Counted from the first letter of the stretch, positions 1 to 8,599 are shown. The stretch is 20,694 nucleotides of DNA from Plakobranchus ocellatus (GCA_019648995.1 BLXT01008489.1:775561-796254); one strand, 5' to 3'. Numbers and translations: made by a program. Notes: generated from the letters alone by a model not told the origin.

Positions 1-1654
1 TTTACCGTCCTTATAGGCTCGCGCGCCGCGTGACGAGCGATTTCACTGAGCCAGCATTGGTTGTAATGGAGCGCGTGGCGGAGTGTCCCCTCTCTATAAT
101 ATCTACCCTCTCCGGTCAAGATTATTATCATACAGTATACTATAAATTGGCAATTTGTAATTGCAAAGGAATTTGTTGTGTGTTTTGTGTTTGGGGGGAA
201 AAGGGGATGGGGCCAGGCCTAGAGTTTTGTTTAGAAGGCCAAAGACTTTCTCTAGACCACTTTGAGTTTGAGTAGGTCCTGTAAAACAAGGCCTGCTGAA
301 ATGTATTATTACCCCCTTAGAACTCCTCACCTTTTCCGGCGAAAATTGTTGATAGTACTAGTAGGAGTGATATCCCTTGTATAATTCCGAGAAACTTAGG
401 CATCGCTCCTTTTATTGTTGAATATAAATGATTAGAACAGTTTGAAAAACCAGATACGATGATCCAAACCTTGAGATGTACATTATTCACCACAAACAAT
501 ATGTTGTCAATAAATCTCCATGATAAAGCAATTGAAGAGTATAAAACTTGAATGCCGGGTCTAGAACTAGATCCCTAGATCCTATGCTTCTTACTAATAA
601 TACTATCATTCTTAGTCCTTTGGTTCAGTACATAAACTTTTATTATTTTCACCAAACAGCGAAAAGGAGAGGATCATAAAGAGAGATAGAATGTTTAATA
701 TTGCACCAAATGGAAAGCTACATTAATCAAGCAAGCCAATATTCAGATTTGATTCAGTCAGATGGCCCTATAGGCCTCTATTTCAATGCTTAGTTCTATT
801 TTAGTCATTTTTTTAAGTCCCCACCGAGGCACAGATTAGACTAGACCGTAGACCTTTGTATGATTAAACTTAAAGCCTAAGTTAAAACATGGGAAAATCT
901 GCCTTGTTAAGTTGTTGAGTAGATAAATAATCTTTTTCGTATAACATTATGGAATAAAAAGAACATCAAGTTAGAGTACATGTACATTGAAGTGATGTTT
1001 AAAAGCATTTAATAGAATACCAATAGGAACTATGTCACTATTGTCAGATAAGTATGATGCCTTAGGCCTTTAATTAATGTGATGCTCTAATTTTGACTGA
1101 TTTAATTTGATGTGTTAATTTTGGCTGATAGTTCATACCTTTCTCATCCAATGAAAATTGAATGTAATGAATTATCCCACCATATTCCGATTAGATGTTT
1201 TCTTTTATTTAATATACAATGGATCATAATTTTAGGCCTTACTGAGAATGAGATTCTGTAGACCTGTTTAACAAACAAATTTTTTTTAAATGTAACTTTT
1301 TGTTGTGTGAGCTAGATTTTGAGTTTTATTTTTATACAGTGAATTGCACCTTTAAAAAAAAAAGTTCATCATCCAGGCTCTAAGCTTCAGGTCTTTAAGT
1401 AAGGCTTGACAAATGATGATACTTTTGGACTAATGGATGTGAGGGAGATACTTTCTTGCATCTTTTAGAGTCGAAAATTCATTAATTAGCCTCTGATATT
1501 ATACTTAAATATTATGAACTGTCTATTGTTGAGCAAGTAATTAATAATTTATCCATGCACATTTACTTGTCATAATCTCATATTCCTGTGACTGTGAGTA
1601 GAGGTGAATATTCCTGTGTGTGTGAGCACAATTTGGGGTTGGCAGGTCTAATAC
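1..1654. other. intergenic, no gene recognised; CpG-rich left edge
   Basis: Bases 1-110 are much richer in G+C and CpG than the rest (a GCGCGCCGCG run, CGTGACGAGCG, several further CGs). They could be the edge of a promoter or first exon of a gene to the left. The remainder is AT-rich with scattered A or T runs. The short open frames here (for example 30-275) have no recognisable domains or splice context. I see nothing else that I can name. Confidence 0.4.
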
Positions 1655-1740
1655 AATTACTGCTACTACTACTGCAGGGATGGGAGACCTTCCGCATTGA
1701 TACGGAATCCGTGTAGAGAAAAAAAAACACAAATAAAATA
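1655..1740 (+). repeat. possible 5S-type SINE remnant with A-rich tail
   Basis: Positions about 1677-1690 read GGGATGGGAGACC. Its last 12 bases match the box C core of 5S rRNA genes (GGATGGGAGACC). A short TAC/CTA run precedes it, and CTTCCGCATTGATACGGAATCCG (with a TTCCG...CGGAA inverted pair) follows, then an A-rich tail from about 1718. SINEs with 5S promoters have this order: box C, body, A-rich tail. No box A or target-site duplication is clear, so this is tentative. Confidence 0.25.
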
Positions 1741-1865
1741 ATAAAACGTGACGAAAAGAAAAAGGAAAGAGGGGGGTTGGGGGTGGTAGTCAAATCCATG
1801 TGTCTGTTCCACCCCAACAAATTTTCAGTATAGATCACATTTTGATTTTCTGCTCCCACCCCTGC

Positions 1866-2055
1866 TAGTGCTACTGATAGTACTACTACTAGTCTACTAC
1901 TTGTATTCCTCCTCCTATCGCAACTACAATACTGCTGATATCAATAACAATAGAAACACTATAGCTACAACTTCCACTATTATTACTATTGCAACTACTA
2001 GTACTACGACCAATAAATCATTTTTTTTATTACAAAAAAAAAAAAAAAATACTAA
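1866..2055. repeat. degenerate ACT/TAC trinucleotide tract ending in poly(A)
   Basis: The plus strand is dominated by ACT, TAC, AAC and ATT triplets (for example TACTACTACTAGTCTACTAC near 1880), followed by T8 and a run of about 15 A. It is simple-sequence DNA. The 63-codon open frame across it is a by-product of the repeat. Confidence 0.7.
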
Positions 2056-2226
2056 TTGATAGCTGTACCAATAATTATTACGGTCATGAATTTACTCAGT
2101 GTTTACGATACATGTACTTGAAATAATAAATTAAAATGTGCACTGCTGCCCTGCCTTCATAGGATGTTTGTGTTTTAGACTGTTATGGGGCAAAGTTGTT
2201 AAATATTATCGATCATATTGACTGGT
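2056..2226. other. intergenic spacer before LINE copy A
   Basis: AT-rich sequence with no open frame or repeat that I recognise. It abuts the TGAT-repeat tail of LINE copy A. Confidence 0.4.
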
Positions 2227-2385
2227 TGATTGATTGATTATTGATATACCCAGTCCACCATCAAGCGGTGATCTCAGGGTTTCTGTTCACTCAGTCTCTC
2301 TCGTAGGCTTCCATCTGATGCTCAAGCAATTTAAAACAAAGATAGAAAACCATTAAAAATCCAACAGAGTACATGAAGAAAAACT

Positions 2386-3210
2386 TTAAAAGGAATCTGT
2401 ACAAAGCCTCAGATATTTCCATACACCGAGGTCCTTTAAGTAACCCGCTATGCGAGAGGGATTGACCTCTCGTAGAAGTCTGTACAGGTCAGTTGCACTG
2501 AAGTATTTCCTCCTGGTATCTAGAAAGTCTGGGCATTCAATTAAAATATGCCGGACAGTGTAAGGTTGTCGCAGGCATAACAAAAATGTTGTTTTTCATG
2601 TTTTAAAAGGTAGCTATGGGTGAGCCACGTGTGGCCCATCCGAAGCCTACACATTGCCGTCTCCCGTTTTCTACCGCCTCCTTCGCCTCTCCTGTGGAGA
2701 TCTTCGCCAAAGTTTGGGAGCACTTGGTGGAGCTTGTTTGTTCTTTCAGCATCCCAATTTTTTTGCCAGACGGCGTTGATGTTTATTTTGGGTTTTAAAT
2801 CGGGCCAGCAAATTAGTTTTCCCGAGCATGATGCTCTATTGAGGGCCGTTTTTGTGAGTTTGTCCACATTCTCATTCCCCTGGATGCCTACATGAGCAGG
2901 AATCCAGACAAAAGAGATGTGAACATAGGGTGGGAATTTTCGGATTAAATTGTACAGGCGCCTGATATCTATTACTTTGAAATTTTTGCTTTGGATAGCC
3001 TGTAAGGCCGATAGGCTGTCACTGTAGATAACAAAGCTTTTGTGGTATTTAGTGAGTTTTTTAATTTCTGTGAGCGCGAGGGCTATTCCCTCTAGTTCAG
3101 CACTGAAGACAAATGCCCCGTCTCTCAGGCGAGTTACCTTCGAGCGGTCTGGGTGTTCCGAGAAATAGGCCGCGGCCGCAACCTTTTCCTCCAGTTTAGA
3201 GCCGTCAGTT
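2386..3210 (-). pseudogene. LINE copy A ORF2: RNase H domain and C-terminal Cys/His segment
   Basis: The frame begins at the RTE junction with AVLTDGSKLEEKVAAAAYF. It carries all four RNase H acidic residues in family context: D in LTDGS, E in SAELEGIAL, D in YSDSLSALQ and D in GNENVDKL, next to WIPAHVGIQG. After about 225 residues the C-terminal CYAC motif is broken by a one-base deletion near 2562: copy C has CCTTTACACTG where A has CCTTACACTG. The other frame resumes with TVRHILIECPDF and ends at 2386. This completes the CxxC...H...C pattern common at the end of RNase H-bearing LINE ORF2s. The RNase H would digest the RNA of the RNA-cDNA hybrid during second-strand synthesis. Confidence 0.87.
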
Positions 3211-3220
3211 AAAACAGCAT
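3211..3220. repeat. target-site duplication of the RTE, 3' side
   Basis: AAAACAGCAT lies directly beside the RTE's CAA-repeat tail and is identical to 4604-4613. Copy C has the sequence once at the homologous place. Confidence 0.93.
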
Positions 3221-3234
3221 TGTTGTTGTTGTTG

Positions 3235-4589
3235 TTATCCAGCGTCGCTCCCCAGAACGTTGGCTGCCCGCACTGCCTCATGTACCATCTGTCTCCATAC
3301 ATCTCTCTCCAGGATGACATCGTATATCTCTCTTGTAGTCATCTGCGTCCAGGATTTGATGTTGTCAAAATAGTTGATACGTGGTCTGCCCCGTTGTCGC
3401 TTGCCTTCCATTCTTCCTTGCAGTATGTTTTTCATCAGCGTGCATTTACTTCGGCATGTGTGCCCAAAGAAAGTTAATTTTCTTTTTTTGATGTAGTTAA
3501 GGAGTTTGCGTTCTTCATTTAGTTCTTCTAGGATACTTTGATCTGTTCTCCGTTCTCTCCAGCTTATTCGTAATAGTCTTCTATAAAACCACATCTCGGC
3601 TGAATTTATTTTCTTCTCGTTTCTTTTTGATCGTCCATCCTTAGGCTCCGTATGTCATCACGGTCCACACTAGTGTTTTCATAATTTGAATTTTCAGTTG
3701 GAGAGTTATTGTCTTGTCCTTCCAGATGTTTACCAAGTCTTGCATTCGCTTCTTTGCCATTCCGATTCTAGCATTTATATCGTTTGTATTGTCTCCAGAG
3801 TCCGGTTTTAGAGATCCCAGGTATTTAAAAGTGTTTACTTTTTCTATATTTTCCTCTTCAAAAGAAATAGGTTGATGGTTCTTTCCAATATATAAATATT
3901 TCGTCTTTTTCGCATTTAGTTTCAAACTTTTTGAGACGCCAGCTTTATTCAATCCTTCTATGAATTTTGAAGCCTCTTCGTGGTTCTTTGCAAAAAGGGC
4001 TGTATAGTCTGCATACCTTAAATTTGAGATCTTCCTTCCTCCGACTTCTATACCATACTGGTCGACATCAGTTTCTCTCATGATTTGCTCGGTGTATAGA
4101 CTGAAGAGGTGTGGGGAGAGAATACATCCTTGCCTTACGCCTTTCAGAATTTTAAAGCTTTCGGTGTGTTGGTTGTTCCATCTTATGCTTGCTTCTTGGT
4201 TGGTATAAAGTGATTGGATCATCACGATGAGGTGAGGTGGAAATCCCATCATTGTGAGCGTTTTGAAGAGCAGGCTGTGGTCGACACTGTCGAAGGCCTT
4301 GCTGTAGTCTATGAAGATGATATATGCTTCTTTGTGTGATTCAATTACCTTTTCAATCATGACTTGGATGGAGCACAGCATGTCGGATGTTCCCCTACCT
4401 GGCCTGAAACCTGACTGTTCTTCTGCCAGTTCATTCTCAATCTTGGCTTTCAGGCGTTCTAATATGATGTAAAGCATTATTTTGCTGGTGTGGCTGATGA
4501 GGGCAATAGTTCTGTAGTTGCTGCAATCTTTCGGATCTCCTGCCTTGTGAAGCATTACTATCTCCTGCTTTTTCCATTTGGCCGGCAGA
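3235..4589 (-). pseudogene. RTE ORF2 remnant: reverse transcriptase and C-terminal domain
   Basis: The frame starts LPAKWKKQEIVMLHKAGDP and continues through CSNYRTIALISHTSKIM, EEQSGFRPGRGTSDM, IIFIDYSKAFDSVDH (first catalytic Asp present), LKGVRQGCILSPHLF and SNLRYADYTALFAK. The last should be YADD, so the third catalytic aspartate is replaced by Tyr. The thumb NTFKYLGS...NARIGMAKKRM follows. A TAA stop replaces a codon after MTYGA near 3641. After a one-base shift the C-terminal domain resumes at MWFYRRLLRISWRERRT, through GKRQRGRPRINYFDNIKSW, to VRAANVLGSDAG and a stop at 3235-3237 that is itself part of the CAA tail. Stop, frameshift and active-site loss show that it is dead. Confidence 0.9.
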
Positions 4590-4603
4590 ATGGAAAAAGC
4601 AGG
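4564..4603. repeat. 15-bp perfect inverted repeat at the RTE 5' junction
   Basis: CCTGCTTTTTCCATT (4564-4578) and its exact reverse complement (4589-4603) flank the 10-base spacer TGGCCGGCAG. The arm at 4564-4578 is genuine RTE coding sequence (the KWKKQE codons). The outer arm, touching the target-site duplication, is a reversed copy of it and not part of a normal RTE. Confidence 0.92.
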
Positions 4604-4613
4604 AAAACAGCAT
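4604..4613. repeat. target-site duplication of the RTE, 5' side
   Basis: The second copy of AAAACAGCAT, followed by AATGGTTTGAAAATTTTTC of LINE copy A, as in the uninterrupted copy C. Confidence 0.93.
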
Positions 4614-5692
4614 AATGGTTTGAAAATTTTTCCTTAATTCTAAAAAAATTCTTTTTGATAAGTGACTTCACTAGTATTTTCTTTATTTTGTTTCGTTATA
4701 GAAATATCAACATTAATGTTGTGCTCCTCCCAAGGTGGGGGGCACTGGACATGTAAGTTATCAATAGTATTTAGGTTGATTTTAGCATTCTTAATATGCT
4801 CAAAATTACTGGCGACATGATTGGGTTCTGACTTTGTATCAGCAGAAAAGTCAGACAACTGAGTTTCAAATACAACATCATGGCATGGATTACGAGGCAA
4901 TGATTTTAGTTTCAGTACATAGTTAAAAGCTAGCTTCATACGCCAATGCTCGAGAGAGGGCTCCCCAGCCTCGATGCACAAGCTTTTAATAGGCGTCGTT
5001 CTGAAGGCCCCGGGGGCAATACGAAGGCCCTGATGATGTACATGGTCCAGGACCCTCAGAACGTGTTTTTTCGCAGAACCATATGACACTGCCATAGTCC
5101 AACTTGGACTGGACTAGGGTGCAGTAAAGCTTAAGAAGGGTTGCTCTATCCGCATCCCAGTCCGTATGGCCCAGGACGCGCAGGAAATTTAGTGCTTTTA
5201 AGCACTTTTTCTTTAAGTATTTTACATGGCTACTAAAATTAACCTTTGAGTCGAAAACGACTCCTAAAAATTTAGCCTCACCCTTCACCAGGACCGGCTG
5301 GCCATCCAGATGAAGGGCGGGCTCAGTGTAGGTTCTTTGTCTGTGGAAATGGACACAGGTGGTCTTCGAGACCGAGAATCTGAAATCGTTCTAGGAGACC
5401 CACTTTTGCACATTATTTATACACAGTTGAATGTTGCGCTCAAGATGCTGCAGGTGTTTACTCTCAGCGTAAATGGCAAAATTACAAATAAAGAGGCATT
5501 TACATGTTTAGATACAGAATTAATAATATTATTTATTTTTAATCTAAAAAGCATAGGGGACAGAATACTACCTTGGGGAACACCGTTTTCCTGGTGGTAA
5601 GAAGAAGAAAATGTGTCCTCCGCTTTAACTTTAAAATGGCGGTCTTTGAGAAAATTTGAAATGAAAATGGGCAACCTGCTCCTGAAATCGAG
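4614..5692 (-). pseudogene. LINE copy A ORF2: RT palm end and thumb/connection
   Basis: From 5674 the frame reads PIFISNFLKDRHFKVKAED and then NGVPQGSILSPMLF (RT motif 4). In the catalytic motif copy B reads LFVDDFAIYAE, but here four bases are missing near 5484, destroying the DD pair and shifting frame. The thumb follows as KGEAKFLGVVFDSK, KCLKALNFLRVLGHTDW and RATLLKLYCTLVQSKLDYGS. A second frameshift near 5090 leads to HHQGLRIAPGAFRTTP and AGEPSLEHWRMKLAFNYVLK. The text ends at TYQKEFF, where an extra T relative to copy C shifts frame again before the RTE target site. At least three lesions make this a pseudogene. Confidence 0.87.
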
Positions 5693-6480
5693 ACAAGGAC
5701 ACTAGATCTAAATCTACTTTCTAATTGCTTGGTTTTCATGCATTAACACAAGCAGTATAGTTTGTCCATACCATTTCCATTATTTATTTCACTATTTTCA
5801 GAGCCTGCTTTACCGGTGAAGCAGTTGGGGATTTATTGACTTCATGTGTATTATTGTGGGCAATCAGCTTTTTACTGTACAAAAAGGTCAAAAATGGCTC
5901 ACTACATACAATGTGTTTAGTAATAGCCAAGTATAGCAAGGGTTAAACTGAGGGGGGGGTAAAGCTTGAGCCTGAATAAGATGGAGACTTCATAATGAAG
6001 AACCAATCCCAGTGCTTCTATACTAGTGACAAAAATCAGTTTCTTCACTTCTACAAAGAAATGTAGATAAAATTTGGAACAACTTGGACCTACAAGAATA
6101 GTCTTAGGATTTCTCTGAGCATCCTTTACAGTTTTGCCAATACCTATTAAGATGTTTCTGTAGCAAAACTACTGAACAGTCTTTCTAAATTACATGTATT
6201 AAAAAAAAAAATTAATCATCACCAAACTGGCTGTAAATTCATTGGAGACAATGTTGAAAATAGAAAAAAATCCTAAATAAAAAAAAAAGCTTTTAAAGGA
6301 CGAATTGTTATGTTCTTCACATATCAAATGATTATTTTTGTTTTTCAAATGTATGTAATTAAAATTTCCATTGCTTATTTTGGATACTATTCATGCAATT
6401 TACACACAAAATGAACAACGAAAAGCTGTGTTATTTTTAACAGCTTTATTGAACCAGATTTTTTTAATCTCATGAACACA
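5693..6480. other. intergenic, nothing recognised
   Basis: AT-rich DNA between LINE copy A and the TTAA-flanked element. It has A runs near 6200 and 6280 and a minus-strand AATAAA at 6445-6450 (TTTATT on the plus strand). No open frame of note. Confidence 0.4.
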
Positions 6481-6501
6481 TTAACTCACCAGGCCCTGGT
6501 C
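6481..6501 (+). repeat. left terminal inverted repeat of the TTAA element
   Basis: TTAA, then CTCACCAGGCCCTGGTC. It pairs with 7574-7594 with two mismatches. Confidence 0.5.
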
Positions 6502-7573
6502 TCGAACAGTATTGAGGTCATATTTTTACTCATTTTAGTCCTCTGGCCCTGATCTCAAGGATGTTTGTGATGGCCTTTGCCACTTCTTCAAAGTACTTCA
6601 ATAAGAATCGGAAATTTCCCATTTTCTTGGTTGTTTTCGTTAATATCTGAGCTTCACTGTGATATCAGTAGGATACTTCTATTTTTTGTATTATGAAAAG
6701 AAGATTGGAGACAACTACTTCTGAACAACCCTATCTGTCATTTTCATCTCGTCCCCAACAGGGCAATGGCAATGTCTTTGATACTTGAGTTCTTTGATCA
6801 AATAATCACGAAAGATAATGATGTTGAGCCTTTGTTGGAATCAGATGATGAAAATTGTAATTATATATGACTTCCATCTCAAATCCGTTCAAAATTGGTA
6901 GTGTTTTTTTTTGTTTTTTTTACATGAAATCTTATCCCCAAATCCAAGTGTTCATCCAATCTCTGTCTCTACAGCTAGAATCTAGACCAGATTCTAGAGG
7001 GTGACCAAGGTCATAAATTTCTTTCCAGAATGTACATTTGAAATTCAAGCGATAAATCTAGATTTAGTTGCATGTAATAATATATTTATAACAGAGCAAA
7101 TGAATTGTCATTTTGAGTTCCTGTACTTCTAAATCTAGATCCAGACTGCTCATATGCTTAACGACCCAGGAAGTTGAATTGTCAAATTGGAGTTCATGAT
7201 TTGGAATGTGCTAGATTTAGACTCTTGATACAGTTCTTACTTAATAATTTTTTTTTTCTTTCTGACAAAACTGTTTTCCAAATTTATATTTTTTTGCAGA
7301 TTTTAGGTTTCTAGATCTGCTTTTTTATGGGTGTCCCCTGACTGGAATACTTTTGAAAAATGGGAAAAGCATGTTATTTTTTACAAAATTGTAAAAAAAA
7401 AATCGACCACATCACCAAAACTGAAAGAAATAAATTAAACACACTTATAAAGCTCTACTAAAATGAAAAAAAACAGAGTAAAATAGTCTTGTATAAAAAT
7501 TTAGTAAAATACAAGAACAAAAAAAAAAACTGTCAAAAATGGCCAGTTTTAAAGCAACTGTTAGCCTTCAAAT

Positions 7574-7594
7574 GACCAGGGCCCTGTGAGTTAA
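7574..7594 (-). repeat. right terminal inverted repeat of the TTAA element
   Basis: Read on the minus strand: TTAA, then CTCACAGGGCCCTGGTC. It mirrors 6481-6501 with two mismatches. Confidence 0.5.
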
Positions 7595-7816
7595 AAAGAA
7601 TAAAAAGTAAAAAAAAAACCTATTTGCCAACGCAGTCAAGCTTGCAAATGAAATAGAGTTACATAACAACGAAGAATTTCTGATCAAGACAAAAAAAATT
7701 ATGAGGCCGAAGTGTTTCACTTGAAGGAGAATGATCTCAAATACACAAGAAAGAAAATTTACAAACATTTTAGTAATTAAAAGAAACAGGCAAAAAATGT
7801 CAAGTGAAGTTGCCTA

Positions 7817-7822
7817 TTTAAT
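7817..7822 (-). promoter_or_regulatory. candidate PSMB1 poly(A) signal ATTAAA overlapping the stop codon
   Basis: The minus strand reads GATTAAAT at the end of the PSMB1 frame, so the common poly(A) hexamer variant ATTAAA shares bases with the last Asp codon and the TAA stop. A T-rich stretch with TTGACATTTTTTGCCTG follows about 20-40 nt downstream, as expected of a downstream element. If used, the 3' UTR would be only some 20 nt. The next AATAAA on this strand is far away, at 6445-6450, beyond the TTAA-flanked element. Whether this signal is used is inference. Confidence 0.3.
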
Positions 7823-8003
7823 CCTTTCGCAAAGGGAACTGCTCAGATTTGGTTCCATCTTGGGTTACGACTGAGATGATGATGCTGTCACCAGTGTAGA
7901 TGTCTCTTTCAGCTGCTGAGGTAAACACATCTTTTACCATCGCAATACACTGTTTAAGCGGCATGGGCTGAGGCTTGTATCCTTGTTGGTTCTTACCTCC
8001 AAG
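7818..8003 (-). CDS. PSMB1: PSMB1 terminal exon with stop codon
   Basis: This exon holds the last 61 residues and the TAA stop. It begins LGGKNQQGYKPQPMPLKQ and contains KDVFTSAAERDIYTGDSI; it ends FPLRKD, against SLRKD in human. The C-terminal KDVFxSAAERDxYTGD helix-strand unit and RKD tail identify PSMB1. The acceptor is TTTCCAG directly above 8003. Open frame continues upstream of the acceptor, but that sequence does not match the family and is intronic. The exon is separated from its neighbour by an intron holding a 4.6-kb LINE remnant. Confidence 0.96.
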   Translation of the reverse strand, partial: LGGKNQQGYKPQPMPLKQCIAMVKDVFTSAAERDIYTGDSIIISVVTQDGTKSEQFPLRKD

Positions 8004-8599
8004 CTGGAAATAAATATATATAGACATAAGATGACTCCCCCAAAAAAGAAAGCCAGCAAGCCACAAAAATCTTTTTAATCACAACACAAAATTTAACTCA
8101 AGCAGAACAGATAGGGTCAAATCAACCTGTTACGTTGACTGAAAAAAAAATACTTGGCTTGTGAAGCTATCTAGACCTGGAGCTTCTAAGTATTTTCTTT
8201 CTAATCTATCTTGCTCAAAATCCCACAAGATGGACTTCGCAGCAATGCTAGTTTTTCTGTAAGGACCGTATTTTTTGGTCTAAAGCTAAGAAAAATACAG
8301 TACCAGTAATACATGCACAAAGATGGCCTGCAACCGATTTTTGTTTGACACTTTTATGGCAGATATACCAAGTAAGTGACAGTGATTATTTTCAGGAGGG
8401 TGAACAAAGTGTGCATCCAGATGAAGAAGATGATACTTTGATTACTGGATTACTTGTTGTCATCGCCATCACTATTGCTGCTGCTGATACTGTTGTAATG
8501 TAAATGTTACTGCTGCACAACTACTGACACGATGGAATTGGAAATGACCGATATGATTTGAAATTTGTTTAACAATATAGCAAAGCACTTATTGGCTGC

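Larger units (their letters stand above)
3221..4603 (-). mobile_element. RTE-type non-LTR retrotransposon, 5'-truncated, nested in LINE copy A
   Basis: This 1383-bp insertion interrupts copy A between identical 10-bp copies of AAAACAGCAT. Copy C shows the same site uninterrupted (16802-16811). On the minus strand it begins with a fold-back inverted repeat (4603-4564), continues into the RT domain and C-terminal domain, and ends in TAACAACAACAACAACA directly against the target-site duplication. RT text such as SGFRPGRGTSDML, YSKAFDSVDH and GVRQGCILSPHLF, with no RNase H and almost no 3' UTR, fits the RTE clade. Its endonuclease and N-terminus are lost by 5' truncation. It is younger than its host LINE. 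Confidence 0.9.
2227..5692 (-). mobile_element. I/nimbus-like non-LTR retrotransposon, copy A (5'-truncated, split by an RTE insertion)
   Basis: Read on the minus strand, the copy starts inside the RT palm at 5692, where similarity to copy B stops. It runs through the RT thumb, an intervening RTE (3221-4603), the RNase H domain and a C-terminal Cys/His segment, to a 3' tail of ATCA repeats at 2227-2241. Without the RTE it is about 2.08 kb. RNase H in an apurinic-endonuclease-type LINE is the hallmark of the I group; nimbus of Biomphalaria is a molluscan member, which is my basis for the name. No target-site duplication is clear. Frameshifts and a deletion in the RT active site make it dead. 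Copies B, C, D and a scrap at 14517 belong to the same family. Confidence 0.88.
6481..7594. mobile_element. candidate non-autonomous TTAA-flanked DNA transposon (piggyBac-like)
   Basis: The left end reads TTAACTCACCAGGCCCTGG. The right end, reverse-complemented, reads TTAACTCACAGGGCCCTGG. Both continue TC, giving 19 of 21 matching bases. TTAA is the target duplicated by piggyBac-superfamily transposons, whose ends often begin C(C/T). A second GGCCCTGATCTC at about 6547 repeats the left subterminal GGCCCTGGTCTC, as subterminal repeats do in this superfamily. The 1.1-kb interior is AT-rich and has no transposase-length frame. A 34-codon acidic frame at 6766-6870 (ending VEPLLESDDENCNYI) follows an acceptor-like pyrimidine tract; its meaning is unknown. 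The GGGCCC core is palindromic, which weakens the evidence somewhat. Confidence 0.5.

Noticed and set aside
30..499. Open frames of 60-81 codons near the left edge on both strands
   Set aside because: No motif, no splice context and no supporting composition. They are of the length expected by chance.
1868..2059. A 63-codon frame rich in Thr, Ile and Asn
   Set aside because: It is translation of a degenerate trinucleotide repeat followed by poly(A).
2541..4555. A single chimeric element carrying both an RTE-type RT and an RNase H
   Set aside because: The two parts are separated by a CAA tail and a perfect target-site duplication. Copy C shows the RNase H joined to a different RT connection, so this is nesting and not fusion.
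6560..6690. A 41-codon minus-strand frame (MGNFRFLLKYFEEVAKAITN) that could be an exon
   Set aside because: It is short, has no family match that I recognise, and lies inside the candidate transposon. Its acceptor-like CACAG is not supported by a partner exon.
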